Positions 25,357 through 36,698 of a stretch of DNA of 64,000 nt are shown in pieces. This DNA is from Roseovarius nanhaiticus. GTDB lineage: Bacteria > Pseudomonadota > Alphaproteobacteria > Rhodobacterales > Rhodobacteraceae. The first letter of the stretch is position 1, and every line of letters begins with the position of its first letter. The position numbers and the translations under genes are program-made. The notes beneath the pieces are model-generated. The model ran no database searches, was not told the origin of the DNA, and saw nothing but the letters and a program-made list of their open reading frames with translations. Location: positions 1,054,001 to 1,118,000 of the forward strand of contig NZ_FTNV01000001.1 in NCBI RefSeq assembly GCF_900156535.1, in the 5' to 3' direction.

Positions 25357-26301
25357 ATGAAGATCGGATTTATCGGCCTCGGCAATGTCGGGGGCAAACT
25401 GGCGGGCAGCCTCTTGCGCAACGGCGCGGATCTGGTGGTGCACGATCTGGATCCGGCGGCGGTGCGCGGGTTCGAGGGCCGGGGTGCCGCCGCCGCCGAC
25501 GGTCCGGCGCAGATGATGCAGGCGTGTGATGCCGTCATCACCTGCCTGCCCAGCCCGGCGGCCTGTGATGCGGTGGTCCAGCAGATGCTGCCCCATGCCG
25601 GACCGGGCAAGATCTGGATGGAGATGTCGACCACCGACGCAGGCGAAGTTCAGCGCCTGGGCGCGGCCATGATCGCCACCGGCGCAGCGGCGGTCGATTG
25701 CCCGGTATCCGGCGGCTGCCATCGGGCCGATACTGGCAATATCAGCATCTATGCGGGCTGCGACCGCGCGACGTTCGAGCGGATCCTGCCGCTTTTGACC
25801 ATCATGGGTCGACGCGTCTTGCATACCGGCGATCTGGGCTCGGCTTCTGTCCTCAAGGTAATGACCAACTACCTTGCGACCGCCAATCTGATGACGCTGT
25901 GCGAGGCGCTCACCGTGATGAAGGCGGCGGGGATGGACCTGGCCACGACCTACGAGGCGATTGCCATCTCGTCCGGGACATCCTTCGTGCACGAGACCGA
26001 GAGTCAGCTGATTCTGTCGGGTTCGCGGGATGTGAATTTCACGCTCGATCTGGTGCAGAAGGATGTGGGCCTCTTTCAGAAATTGGCGGACCAACACGCC
26101 ATTCCGCTCGAAATCTCGCCCATGATGATCGACATTCTGAGCGATGCGCAGGCGCGTTACGGCGTGCGTGCGCAATCCGACCGACTGATCGAGCGGTTCG
26201 AGGAGGCGACGGGCCTCAGCATCACCGCCCCTGGCTTTCCGACCGAGTTGATCGATGACGAGCCCGAAGAGCGCGGCGCCGAGGTGTGCGCGCGCCGGTA
26301 G
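25357..26301 (+). CDS. NAD(P)-dependent oxidoreductase, 3-hydroxyisobutyrate dehydrogenase family
   Basis: A beta-hydroxyacid dehydrogenase of 314 residues. MKIGFIGLGNVGGKLAGSLL is the N-terminal Rossmann motif, and AAVDCPVSGGCHRADTGNIS carries the substrate-binding Ser-Gly-Gly. The catalytic Lys sits in SASVLKVMTNYLA (about 169). The exact substrate (3-hydroxyisobutyrate, tartronate semialdehyde or another) cannot be read. It is transcribed divergently from the small lipoprotein gene. Confidence 0.88.
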   Translation: MKIGFIGLGNVGGKLAGSLLRNGADLVVHDLDPAAVRGFEGRGAAAADGPAQMMQACDAVITCLPSPAACDAVVQQMLPHAGPGKIWMEMSTTDAGEVQRLGAAMIATGAAAVDCPVSGGCHRADTGNISIYAGCDRATFERILPLLTIMGRRVLHTGDLGSASVLKVMTNYLATANLMTLCEALTVMKAAGMDLATTYEAIAISSGTSFVHETESQLILSGSRDVNFTLDLVQKDVGLFQKLADQHAIPLEISPMMIDILSDAQARYGVRAQSDRLIERFEEATGLSITAPGFPTELIDDEPEERGAEVCARR

Positions 26302-26309
26302 ACGCGAAA

Positions 26310-26342
26310 CGGGCGCCCCGTATCCAATAGGGGCGCCCGCTT
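26310..26342 (+). terminator. Terminator after the dehydrogenase
   Basis: CGGGCGCCCC (26310-26319) pairs with GGGGCGCCCG (26330-26339) around a 10-base loop, followed by CTTTG. It separates two convergent transcripts and may serve both. Confidence 0.85.
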
Positions 26343-26372
26343 TGAAACTCAGGCCAATTGGGTTGGCTGCGC

Positions 26373-26936
26373 TTAGCTATCCGACCAATTGATCTGCGGC
26401 GCAAACCGCGGAATTGCCATCACACTGGTCGACACGTTCATCCCCGTGCCCAGTCCGATATCGAACATCGGCTCGTATTTGGACAGGCTGTCGACAACCA
26501 CAAGCTCTTCGCCGTCGCGCATCTGTGGCAGCCTGTCATGCGCCGTCTTGACATCGCTGTCCGTGAGAGCGCGCAGGTAGGTCGCCCCGCGTACGTGGCT
26601 CCACTTGACCGAATACACGTTCTCGTCTGAGTCGTATTTGACCAAGGTGACGCGCATCGAATTGGGCACGCCGTCATTGGCAATCGTATCGAAGACGGTC
26701 TTGGCGTTGTTTAGATAGGTCGGTGTGACGGCCGACATCTCGCGCGACACCATGTCGGCAATGGTGTAGCTCGCCTTGTCGCGGGCGCTTTGATAGCGGT
26801 GGACCTCGAAGAATTCATAGGTCGCACCCAATGCCCAGATCAGCAGCGGCAAAGTAATAACCGCTTCAACCATGACCGATCCGCGCTCTTCGCTGCGAAA
26901 TCTGGTCAACCATGTTCTCATGTCTAAACGGCGCAT
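26373..26936 (-). CDS. TadE-like pseudopilin, 187 aa
   Basis: Minor pilin of the Flp/Tad machine. After a short charged leader the segment ERGSVMVEAVITLPLLIWAL gives a prepilin-type site (after Gly19) with the conserved Glu at mature position +5, then a hydrophobic helix. The remaining 130 residues are periplasmic. Its ATG overlaps the stop of the upstream gene by one base (TGATG); a second ATG five codons on is an alternative. It is the last gene of a three-gene TadG/F/E-like operon. Confidence 0.78.
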   Translation of the reverse strand: MRRLDMRTWLTRFRSEERGSVMVEAVITLPLLIWALGATYEFFEVHRYQSARDKASYTIADMVSREMSAVTPTYLNNAKTVFDTIANDGVPNSMRVTLVKYDSDENVYSVKWSHVRGATYLRALTDSDVKTAHDRLPQMRDGEELVVVDSLSKYEPMFDIGLGTGMNVSTSVMAIPRFAPQINWSDS

Positions 26937-27481
26937 CACAGTGGCTCCTGAACAAAGGCGGACATCGAGACGATGGCGACCTGACCGCTGTTGTCCTTCT
27001 TGAGCGAGCGGGCAAGCTGCCAGGTCGGAAAGAGCGGGTCGAATTTGGCGCAGGCGCGTAGAAACATCAGCTGGTTCTGCTGGCCGGGTGTAAAGCTGAG
27101 TACAGGTGTGCCAGTTTCTTCCTTGTCTGTGCACATGGCCTCACCTCCGAGGGTGGTGAGGTTGCGCATGTCCGACGGCACCATCTCGAGTTTGATCGAA
27201 TTGAAGCAATCGTCGATCACATAGACCTCTTCACAGATGCGCCGCTTGATCGCGTCGTGGGTCGGGTTCGTCCCGGTACCCAGTCGGATATCGCGCACCG
27301 CGATGTCCAGTCCGCGCTCCAGCATTGTCTGGCGCAGGGTAATCATGCTCAGTTCGACCGACATGGTCAGCAGCGTCAGATAGAGCGGCACGATCACGAT
27401 GAACTCGACCGAGGCGTTGCCATCCTCGCGGCGCAGAAGGCGCTTGCAGGACCGCGCCGCGCATTTGATGAAACGTATCAT
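26936..27481 (-). CDS. TadF/TadE-like pseudopilin, 181 aa
   Basis: Start at the ATG at 27481 (MIRFIKCAARSCKRLLRRED), which overlaps the stop of the upstream gene as ATGA. The segment DGNASVEFIVIVPLYLTLL has the prepilin-like Gly, a Glu at about +5 of the helix and a hydrophobic core. Four Cys residues lie in the periplasmic part (RRICEEVYVIDDCF, EAMCTD, RACAKF), which could form disulfides. Its place in the operon fits a minor pilin. Confidence 0.75.
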   Translation of the reverse strand: MIRFIKCAARSCKRLLRREDGNASVEFIVIVPLYLTLLTMSVELSMITLRQTMLERGLDIAVRDIRLGTGTNPTHDAIKRRICEEVYVIDDCFNSIKLEMVPSDMRNLTTLGGEAMCTDKEETGTPVLSFTPGQQNQLMFLRACAKFDPLFPTWQLARSLKKDNSGQVAIVSMSAFVQEPL

Positions 27482-29244
27482 TGTGTCAACCTCAGGTTCA
27501 CCACGTTGGACGCGATCGAGCTGAAGGCATCGGTGATGTTGATGCCCTTGGCCGGGTAGTAATGCGCTTCGGACGAGGCACATTTTTTGAGCTGTTTTTC
27601 AGCCGTGCCGTTCTTGGATACCTCGAAGCCGATCGTGTAGACCACGACACCCTTATTCTTAATCGCCGTGCAGATGTTCTGCATCTGGACGTTCTTTTCC
27701 GTGCCGGTCACGCGGTTCGTTTCGCTTTCGAACTCATCTTCAGGATCAGCATAGTAGATGGTGTCGTTCACATAGTCCGGGCTCATCAGGCCCCAGGCCT
27801 TTTCCCAGCTCAGCTGCTCTACGCTTTTGAAGTCCTCGTGGCTTTGAAGATTGGCGAATTCCCAGTTCTCAATGCGCTTATCCTGCTCGAGGTCGCGGTA
27901 GTAATCATCCTCGGGATCGTAGAGGTAATAATCCGACCAGGTCACGGATTCGTAGACGCATATGATACTGTCATAGTAGTTGCACTGCCACTCGGAGTAG
28001 CCTCTGTAGGCAGAGTTGTGCTTCCAGTAGGCATCCTTGAACACCTCCTTTTGCCACGTGATCTTGTGCAGGATTGAGTTTGGACCGCGAAAGCTGCTGT
28101 CCTCCGGAAACTGGTTAGAATAGGTATTCTGGCCGTCTGTCATCAGAACGATGACTTTCAGGGTTTCTGCCTCATTGAAGGGTGCGGGAACGACGCCCAC
28201 CAGATCGTCGACAACCGGCACGTCGACCCCGCCAACCTTCACCTTGATTTTGTTCAAATCTTTTTTGACATCCTCGAATTCCGGATCGAGCAGGGCCGCG
28301 CCCCATTTCATTCCGATATTGGCAGAGGTGTTTCCGGCCGCGGTAAGCGCTTTCAGCTTGTTGTGCAGGTCCGTTTCGCTGATCGAATAGGGCAGGATCT
28401 CGGAACTCGGTTCGTTGAAACAGGTGCGATATTCATCGTCGAGCTTGCCAAAGCCATCGTGCTCTTCGGAAGTGTAGATCAGCTGCAGTTGCTGCACATC
28501 GGGGTTGATGGCGGTCTGCGAGAAATCACTATCCGAGAACTGGAGGCAACTGGAATGATCCTGCCGAATATCAACATCGAGTGACTCAATGATGTTCTCG
28601 CCCGGCGACACGTCCCAGCTGAACGGAACCAGCGAGATCACGGCGTCGCCCCTGTTCGAGCTGTTGAGAATGGTGGTGACGAATTTCTTGCCGGCGGCCT
28701 CCAGATTGGTCAGGCGAGTGCCCTTCATCGAACCGGAGACGTCCAATACCATCGACACTTCCAGCTTGGGCACGCGGCGCTCGGCCTGCGATGCGGCGAC
28801 TGCTGACAATTCCTTGACGCCCGCCAATTTCATCAGGTGGGTGTCCAGCTTCATCGAGGCGCTCGCCTTGACCTTGCTGGTGTTCAGGGTCTGCACGACG
28901 TCGTCGTCCCCGCCCTCGCCATCGTCGTCGATTTCATCGAGGTACTTCGACATCTCGGCCTTGGCGAAGTAATCTTCCACGATAGCTTTGGGTTTGGTCC
29001 CGAAGGGCGCGCCCGCCGCGGCCAGCACGGCCGTGTCCAGCGTGTTTTGCAGTTTCGTGCGTTCCATCTCGTGGCGCATGACGTCCACGGCGACCCCGCC
29101 GGCAATCAACATCATTACAAGCAAAAACAGCGTGAAGGCCACGACTGCGCCATCCTCGTCCGCAGCCATGCGGCGGATATTATGGCGCTGCACAATGCGG
29201 GCCATGGTCCGGATCGTTCTGATCTTGGAGCTTATACGTGTCAC
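27478..29244 (-). CDS. TadG-like protein with von Willebrand A domain
   Basis: A large minor-pilin-like protein of 588 residues. The start is taken as the GTG at 29242-29244 because GAGGT lies 9 bases upstream. The N-terminal anchor (DEDGAVVAFTLFLLVMMLIA) resembles a prepilin helix but lacks the Glu at +5. A VWA domain follows, with a MIDAS motif LDVSGSMKGTRL, VISLVPFSWDVSP and KVIVLMTDGQNT. The middle section is rich in Tyr, Trp and acidic residues. Such proteins anchor or tip Flp pili and may bind metal or surfaces. It is first in its operon. Confidence 0.82.
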   Translation of the reverse strand: MTRISSKIRTIRTMARIVQRHNIRRMAADEDGAVVAFTLFLLVMMLIAGGVAVDVMRHEMERTKLQNTLDTAVLAAAGAPFGTKPKAIVEDYFAKAEMSKYLDEIDDDGEGGDDDVVQTLNTSKVKASASMKLDTHLMKLAGVKELSAVAASQAERRVPKLEVSMVLDVSGSMKGTRLTNLEAAGKKFVTTILNSSNRGDAVISLVPFSWDVSPGENIIESLDVDIRQDHSSCLQFSDSDFSQTAINPDVQQLQLIYTSEEHDGFGKLDDEYRTCFNEPSSEILPYSISETDLHNKLKALTAAGNTSANIGMKWGAALLDPEFEDVKKDLNKIKVKVGGVDVPVVDDLVGVVPAPFNEAETLKVIVLMTDGQNTYSNQFPEDSSFRGPNSILHKITWQKEVFKDAYWKHNSAYRGYSEWQCNYYDSIICVYESVTWSDYYLYDPEDDYYRDLEQDKRIENWEFANLQSHEDFKSVEQLSWEKAWGLMSPDYVNDTIYYADPEDEFESETNRVTGTEKNVQMQNICTAIKNKGVVVYTIGFEVSKNGTAEKQLKKCASSEAHYYPAKGINITDAFSSIASNVVNLRLTQ

Positions 29245-29578
29245 TTTGGTTACCTCGCGAAGCCATGAAATGGCGGTGCCGACTCGGAATGCGTCGCAAG
29301 TTTTATGATCCGGCACTGTGGCGGAATTGGGGCCGAAAACAGAGTAAATAAGTTAAAATTGCTATATTTTGGCGACAATCGGCGCGATCTTGCGCCAGTG
29401 TTTCCAGGTGCGCGCCAGCGCGCCACAATGTCGACATCCGGTCGGAGCGTGCTGGATGTGTGCCGCCGGGTTCGGGTGGACAAAAATTCTGCAGCCATTA
29501 ACGATGTGTTTGCGAAATGCAATTTACATGGACGGTACCCGGCGCAAGAGGGCGCAGGCCCGCCCTGGGAGGATAGCG
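29245..29578. promoter_or_regulatory. Divergent control region, tadG-like / gdh
   Basis: Divergent promoters are expected here. An AT-rich stretch at about 29335-29375 (AGTAAATAAGTTAAAATTGC) is the likeliest promoter area. No clear operator or small gene is seen. Confidence 0.35.
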
Positions 29579-31009
29579 ATGACAGCCGCAAAAGAGCCGA
29601 GTTTCCGTGAGTCAGTAGACCTGATGTTCAACCGCGCCGTTGCGCTGATGGATCTGCCGCCCGGACTCGAGGAGAAGATCCGCGTCTGCAACGCGACCTA
29701 TACCGTGCGCTTCGGTGTTCGCCTGCGCGGCCAGATCCATACATTTACCGGCTATCGCAGCGTCCACTCCGAGCATATGGAGCCGGTCAAGGGCGGCATC
29801 CGCTTTGCCATGGGCGTTAACCAGGATGAGGTAGAGGCGCTGGCGGCGCTGATGACCTACAAATGCGCCTTGGTGGAGGCGCCTTTTGGTGGCTCCAAAG
29901 GCGGTCTGCGGATCGACCCGCGCGAGTGGGATGAGCAGGAGTTGGAGCGGATCACGCGCCGCTTCGCCTTCGAATTGATAAAGCGTGACCTGATCAATCC
30001 CAGCCAGAACGTCCCGGCCCCCGATATGGGCACGAGCGAGCGGGAAATGGCGTGGATCGCGGACCAGTATCATCGCATGAACACCACCGACATCAACGCG
30101 CGCGCCTGCGTTACGGGCAAGCCGATCAATGCAGGCGGCATCCAGGGCCGAACCGAGGCGACGGGCCGCGGCGTGCAGTATGCCCTGCAGGAGTTCTTTC
30201 GCCACCCCGAGGATATCAAGGCGGCGAACCTCTCGGGCAAGCTGGATGGCAAGCGCGTCGTGGTGCAAGGCCTCGGCAATGTTGGCTATCACGCGGCCAA
30301 GTTCCTGTCCGAAGAGGATGGCTGTGCGATCACCGCCATCATCGAGCGGGACGGTGCGCTGATCAGCGACAAGGGCCTCAACGTAGAGGAAGTGCGTGGC
30401 TGGATTGGCAAACACGGCGGGGTCAAGGGGTTCCCAGATGCGGAATACGTGGCCGACGGCGCCACAGTGCTCGCAAAGGAGTGCGACATCCTGATTCCCG
30501 CCGCGATGGAAGGCGTTATCAATATTTCGAACGCCGCTGACATCTCGGCCAACCTTATCATCGAGGCAGCGAATGGCCCGGTGACGGCGGGCGCGGACCA
30601 GATCCTGCGCGAAAAGGGCTGCGTCATCATACCGGACATGTATGCCAACGCGGGTGGTGTGACGGTGTCCTATTTCGAATGGGTCAAGAATCTCAGCCAC
30701 ATTCGCTTTGGCCGGATGGGCCGCCGGCAGGAAGAGTCGCGCCACCAGCTGGTGGTTGACGAGTTGGAGCGCCTCAGCAACGACAAGCAGCTCGGCTGGA
30801 CGCTCAGTCCCGATTTCAAGCAGCGTTACCTGCGCGGCGCCGGGGAACTCGAATTGGTGCGCTCGGGCCTCGATGACACGATGCGCGCGGCCTATCAGTC
30901 GATGCGCGAGGTCTGGCACGAGCGCAAGGATGTGACGGACTTGCGCACTGCGGCCTATCTGGTCTCGATCGGCAAGGTCGCGGCCAGCTATCGCGCGCTC
31001 GGCCTTTGA
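29579..31009 (+). CDS. gdhA: Glutamate dehydrogenase (Glu/Leu/Phe/Val family)
   Basis: Interconverts glutamate and 2-oxoglutarate plus ammonia. The start is the ATG at 29579 with GGGAGG upstream; a longer frame from 29369 has no support. It has 476 residues. EPVKGGIRFAMGVNQDEVEA and the active-site Lys region LMTYKCALVEAPFGGSKGG lie at about 65-105. NVPAPDMGTSEREMAWIAD follows, then the Rossmann motif VVQGLGNVGYHAAKFL. Coenzyme preference cannot be told from these motifs. Confidence 0.93.
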   Translation: MTAAKEPSFRESVDLMFNRAVALMDLPPGLEEKIRVCNATYTVRFGVRLRGQIHTFTGYRSVHSEHMEPVKGGIRFAMGVNQDEVEALAALMTYKCALVEAPFGGSKGGLRIDPREWDEQELERITRRFAFELIKRDLINPSQNVPAPDMGTSEREMAWIADQYHRMNTTDINARACVTGKPINAGGIQGRTEATGRGVQYALQEFFRHPEDIKAANLSGKLDGKRVVVQGLGNVGYHAAKFLSEEDGCAITAIIERDGALISDKGLNVEEVRGWIGKHGGVKGFPDAEYVADGATVLAKECDILIPAAMEGVINISNAADISANLIIEAANGPVTAGADQILREKGCVIIPDMYANAGGVTVSYFEWVKNLSHIRFGRMGRRQEESRHQLVVDELERLSNDKQLGWTLSPDFKQRYLRGAGELELVRSGLDDTMRAAYQSMREVWHERKDVTDLRTAAYLVSIGKVAASYRALGL

Positions 31010-31214
31010 GCGGCATGTAACAGGCAACGCGCGCGGAATTTCACGGAAACTTTTTCCGCATATAAATTGGCCTCCGCCGCCTCCCGTGCGGCGGATGAAA
31101 CCGGGTGGCGCGGCATCGCGTTACATCAAGTGTGGGTCGGCAGCGCCGGCCAGGAACGAGTATCAGGGCGGTCCGCCGCACATGCGCGCAGACCGCCGAA
31201 AAGGAGTTTTATAG

Positions 31215-31526
31215 ATGCAGACCAGCCTACGCAGATTCAGCCTCTTCGCCATTCCTTTTCTTGTCGCCGCGCCCGCGCTGGCGCAGAACGCAGGTAGCGA
31301 AGGGTGCGCCGCGACGGCCCGCATCGTGGCCGGAGCGGTCGAGATGCGTGTGGATGGCGCGGACAAATCCACCGCGGCGCGGGCGCTGGCCGCCGGTGAC
31401 GTAGGGGCGAAATACGCCGATGCCGTGGTTCCGCTTGTCGAGTGGGTATATACTTTGCCCACGCATCAATTGACCGACGAGGCCGCCAGCGCATTCAACG
31501 ACGCCTGCCTTGCTCAGATGGGCTAA
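31215..31526 (+). CDS. Small secreted protein, 103 aa
   Basis: A clear Sec signal peptide (RFSLFAIPFLVAAPALAQNA) leads to a mature part of about 80 residues with two Cys (EGCAATARIV, NDACLAQMG) that could form a disulfide. No family recognised. AAAAGGAG precedes the ATG. It is co-directional with dnaG but separated from it by a strong stem-loop. Confidence 0.72.
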   Translation: MQTSLRRFSLFAIPFLVAAPALAQNAGSEGCAATARIVAGAVEMRVDGADKSTAARALAAGDVGAKYADAVVPLVEWVYTLPTHQLTDEAASAFNDACLAQMG

Positions 31527-31535
31527 CGGCCGTCA

Positions 31536-31564
31536 CAGGCCGCGCCGCATCTTGGCGCGGCCTG
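31536..31564 (+). terminator. Stem-loop between the small secreted protein and dnaG
   Basis: CAGGCCGCGCC (31536-31546) pairs perfectly with GGCGCGGCCTG (31554-31564) around 7 bases. There is no T tract, so termination may be partial. It lies 22 bp before the dnaG start. Confidence 0.6.
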
Positions 31565-31586
31565 CGACTCGGTCCATATTGGGGAC

Positions 31587-33551
31587 ATGGCCCTGCCCCC
31601 CGGATTCCTCGACGAGTTGAGAACGCGCACCTCCCTGACGCAAGTCGTGGGGCGCAAAGTCATGTGGGACAATCGCAAGTCCAATCCGGGCAAGGGCGAC
31701 ATGTGGGCGCCGTGCCCTTTCCACCAAGAAAAGTCCGCCAGCTTTCATGTCGATGATCGCAAGGGATTTTACTACTGCTTTGGTTGCCATGCAAAAGGCG
31801 ACGCGATCAGCTTTGTGCGCGATACCGAAAACGTGGAGTTCATGGAAGCGATCCGCATCCTTGCGAGCGAGGCGGGTATGCAAATCCCCGAGCGCGATCC
31901 GCAAGCGCAGGCAAAGGCGGATCGGCGCACGCAGCTGGCCGAGGTGATGCACAGCGCGCAGCAGCATTTTCGCCTCATGCTCAAGACTGGCGCGGGCAGC
32001 GACGCACGCGCTTATCTGGAGCGCCGGGGCCTTGATGAAGCCACGCAGGAAAAATTCGGTATCGGGTTTGCGCCTCAGGCGTGGCAGGGGCTCTGGGATC
32101 ATCTGACTGGCAAAGGGGTCAAGGCGGATCTCATCTTTGGCTGCGGCCTTGCACGGCCCTCGCAAAAGGGCGGTACGCCCTATGATGTCTTTCGCGGGCG
32201 GATCATGTTTCCCATCCACGATGTGCGCGGGCGCGTGATCGCCTTTGGCGGGAGGGCGATGGACCCGAACGACAACGCCAAATATCTCAACTCGCCCGAG
32301 ACCGAGCTCTTTGACAAATCGCTGACCCTTTACAATTACGGTCCCGCGCGTGAGGCGGCGGGCAAGGGCCAGCCCCTTATCGTTGCCGAAGGCTACATGG
32401 ACGTTATCGCGCTGTCGCAGGCGGGTTTCGGCGCGGCGGTGGCGCCTTTGGGCACGGCCGTCACCGAGGCGCAGCTGGGTCTGATGTGGCGCGCCGCGGA
32501 TGAGCCGATCATGGCGCTGGACGGGGATCGCGCAGGACTTGCCGCCGCGCGCCGCGTGATCGATCTGGCGTTGCCGCTGTTGGAGGCGGGCAAAAGTCTG
32601 CGCTTTGCCCTGATGCCGGAGGGGCAGGATCCGGACGATATCCTGCGTGCTCAAGGCGCTGGTGCCGTGCAAGCGATATTGGACGCCGCGCAGCCCATGG
32701 TGCGCCTTTTGTGGCAGCGCGAGACTGAAGGCCGGGATTTTGACAGCCCCGAGCGCCGCGCCGCCCTCGACAAGGCGCTCTTTTCTGCGACCAATCTTAT
32801 TCGGGACCCCTCCATCAAGGGCCATTACGAGAGCGCCATCAAGGAGCTGAAATGGGAGATGTTCTCGGCGCGCAAGCGGGCGGATGGCGGCACCCGCCAA
32901 ACGCGCCGCGCAGATGGTGGCCGATGGGCCAAGCCCGATATGTCGGCGCGCGCCAGCACCAAATCCTCGCCGCTTGCCCGGTCGGACCCGCGCCAGCACG
33001 ATCACATGCGAGAAGCGGTCATCCTGGCCTCCATCATCGCGACCCCGGCGATCGCGGAAGAGTTCGAGACGGCCCTGGACCGGCTCGATTGCTTTGACGC
33101 GCAGCACGCGCAGTTGCGCGATCTGATCGTGCAGCACGCCGGCGAGGGTCCGGAGGCATTGCACGGGGCCATAACCGAGGCGCTGGGTGCGGCCGCTCTT
33201 GAAAAGCTGGCGTCACTGCCCCATGTCGCGTTGGCGCCCCCCGTGCGGAACCCCGGCAACCAGTCGCTGGCGCAGATGACCGTGGCAGAGGAGCTGGCCA
33301 AGATCGCCGCCACCCGCGGCCTGCAGGCCGAGATCGTCGACGCCGCCGAGGACATGATGGGTGTGGCCGACGAGGCTGTAACATGGCGGTTGGGACAGGC
33401 CGCGGAGGCGCGTAACCGCGCGGTGCGCAGTGAACATGAGGACCGCGCCGAATACGATGTAGCCGAAAACGGCGCCCGCCTGAACCGTGGCGAGCGCGAG
33501 GAATTTGACGCCCTTCTGGACAGGATTACTTTTTCGAAACCACGCCGATGA
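31587..33551 (+). CDS. dnaG: DNA primase DnaG
   Basis: Makes RNA primers at the replication fork with DnaB. It has 654 residues. The CHC2 zinc finger is at about 39-66 (CPFHQEK and YYCFGCHAKGD). The RNA polymerase core follows, and the TOPRIM domain carries VAEGYMDVIALSQAGF (about 267-282) and MALDGDRAGLAAARRVID (about 310-327). The C-terminal helicase-binding part is divergent, as usual. It precedes rpoD, the old macromolecular-synthesis order. Confidence 0.97.
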   Translation: MALPPGFLDELRTRTSLTQVVGRKVMWDNRKSNPGKGDMWAPCPFHQEKSASFHVDDRKGFYYCFGCHAKGDAISFVRDTENVEFMEAIRILASEAGMQIPERDPQAQAKADRRTQLAEVMHSAQQHFRLMLKTGAGSDARAYLERRGLDEATQEKFGIGFAPQAWQGLWDHLTGKGVKADLIFGCGLARPSQKGGTPYDVFRGRIMFPIHDVRGRVIAFGGRAMDPNDNAKYLNSPETELFDKSLTLYNYGPAREAAGKGQPLIVAEGYMDVIALSQAGFGAAVAPLGTAVTEAQLGLMWRAADEPIMALDGDRAGLAAARRVIDLALPLLEAGKSLRFALMPEGQDPDDILRAQGAGAVQAILDAAQPMVRLLWQRETEGRDFDSPERRAALDKALFSATNLIRDPSIKGHYESAIKELKWEMFSARKRADGGTRQTRRADGGRWAKPDMSARASTKSSPLARSDPRQHDHMREAVILASIIATPAIAEEFETALDRLDCFDAQHAQLRDLIVQHAGEGPEALHGAITEALGAAALEKLASLPHVALAPPVRNPGNQSLAQMTVAEELAKIAATRGLQAEIVDAAEDMMGVADEAVTWRLGQAAEARNRAVRSEHEDRAEYDVAENGARLNRGEREEFDALLDRITFSKPRR

Positions 33552-33679
33552 ATGGATTTTGGTGAGGTTCGCGTAAGAAAAACCAAGTAAACAGGTTGCG
33601 AATCACTTCTGCGCAGGGATGATTCGCGCAACACAATACGTGCCGTGCGAATCACGTGCCCGCCACCGAGGAGACCTAC

Positions 33680-35662
<1,983 letters not shown>

Positions 35663-35797
35663 TGCATGATCCGCGCGCCGAGCCAGGCGCGCGGGACATG
35701 ATCTGCAAAATATCTCAGATTTCTGCAGTTTAACTTCAATTCGGAGTGAACCAATTCGCTGCTAAGGCGTTGTTTTTCCAGATGGAAGGAGAACGTC

Positions 35798-36046
35798 ATG
35801 AAACGCTTTATCTTGATCGCAGCACTTTGCCTGCCTGTAGCGGGCCTTGCCACCACTTTTGACGGCACAGATGAAGAGGTGCTTGATATCGTCGAGATCC
35901 GTGTTGCGGAAAAAGATATGGCGAAATGCGAGCAGACACTGAGAACGCTACGTCAGAAGCCTGTTGTGACGGATTCCGGTTTCCAATTGCCCAACTTCAT
36001 GCGCAACGACGATTTGCCGACATCGGTTTGCGTCGTGGACGCTTGA
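35798..36046 (+). CDS. Small secreted protein, 82 aa
   Basis: AAGGAGAACGTC precedes the ATG. A signal peptide (MKRFILIAALCLPVAGLATT) is followed by a short acidic mature chain with two Cys residues (KCEQTL, SVCVVDA). No family is recognised. It lies alone after rpoD and faces a convergent folate gene. Confidence 0.65.
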   Translation: MKRFILIAALCLPVAGLATTFDGTDEEVLDIVEIRVAEKDMAKCEQTLRTLRQKPVVTDSGFQLPNFMRNDDLPTSVCVVDA

Positions 36047-36065
36047 TAACCGCCACGGTCCAGAC

Positions 36066-36097
36066 GAACGGCGCGCTAAATCTAGCGCGCCGTTCTT
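36066..36097. terminator. Bidirectional terminator
   Basis: GAACGGCGCGCTA (36066-36078) pairs perfectly with TAGCGCGCCGTTC (36083-36095) around AATC. It lies between convergent genes that end at 36046 and 36104, and can serve both. Confidence 0.85.
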
Positions 36098-36103
36098 GAT
36101 TTC

Positions 36104-36673
36104 TCAGGTATCAACCAAAATCATATGATCCATCGGGATATCGTATTTGTGCGGATAGATCGTTTCCATCCGTTGCTCCGCATAGCCGACGCCGATTGCC
36201 TTGGCCGCTTTTGATTGGCGCAAGTGCTCTAAAGTACGGTCAAAAAAGCCCCCGCCATATCCCAGTCGATAGTTGTCTGCGTCGGCGCCCACGACCGGCG
36301 CGATGACGATATCAGGCATGACTTTCGGCGCATCTGCGGGTGGGATCGGGATATTCCATACCCCGCGATCCAGCGACATACCGTCAGCCCATTCGCGGAA
36401 GGCAAGCGGGGCTGCCTTTTCGACGACGACAGGCAGGGCGATGACGGCGCCCTGCTGTCGGCACGCCTTTGCGAATGTGCGTAAATCCGGCTCTCCGCGA
36501 AAGGGCCAGTAGATCGAAACGACCTTGCCTGCCACATCGCCAATGTACTCGCCAAGCATATGCGCAAGCTTAGCGTCGGCCTTGTTGCGCTGCGCGACAG
36601 GAATCTCCTGCCGCCGCGCAATAAGGTCGGCGCGCATGTCGCGCCGCCATTGGGAACTGCCAATTTCTGTCAT
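36104..36673 (-). CDS. 5-formyltetrahydrofolate cyclo-ligase
   Basis: Converts 5-formyl-THF to 5,10-methenyl-THF with ATP. The start is the ATG at 36673 (MTEIGSSQWRRDMRADLIAR), with AAGGAG upstream. It has 189 residues, normal for the family. VVSIYWPFRGEPDLRTF covers the substrate region, and VVGADADNYRLGYGGGFFDR is the C-terminal signature. It lies 25 bp downstream of the SDR gene on the same strand. Confidence 0.93.
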   Translation of the reverse strand: MTEIGSSQWRRDMRADLIARRQEIPVAQRNKADAKLAHMLGEYIGDVAGKVVSIYWPFRGEPDLRTFAKACRQQGAVIALPVVVEKAAPLAFREWADGMSLDRGVWNIPIPPADAPKVMPDIVIAPVVGADADNYRLGYGGGFFDRTLEHLRQSKAAKAIGVGYAEQRMETIYPHKYDIPMDHMILVDT

Positions 36674-36698
36674 GACCCTGCTCCTTGCCGTGATCGCA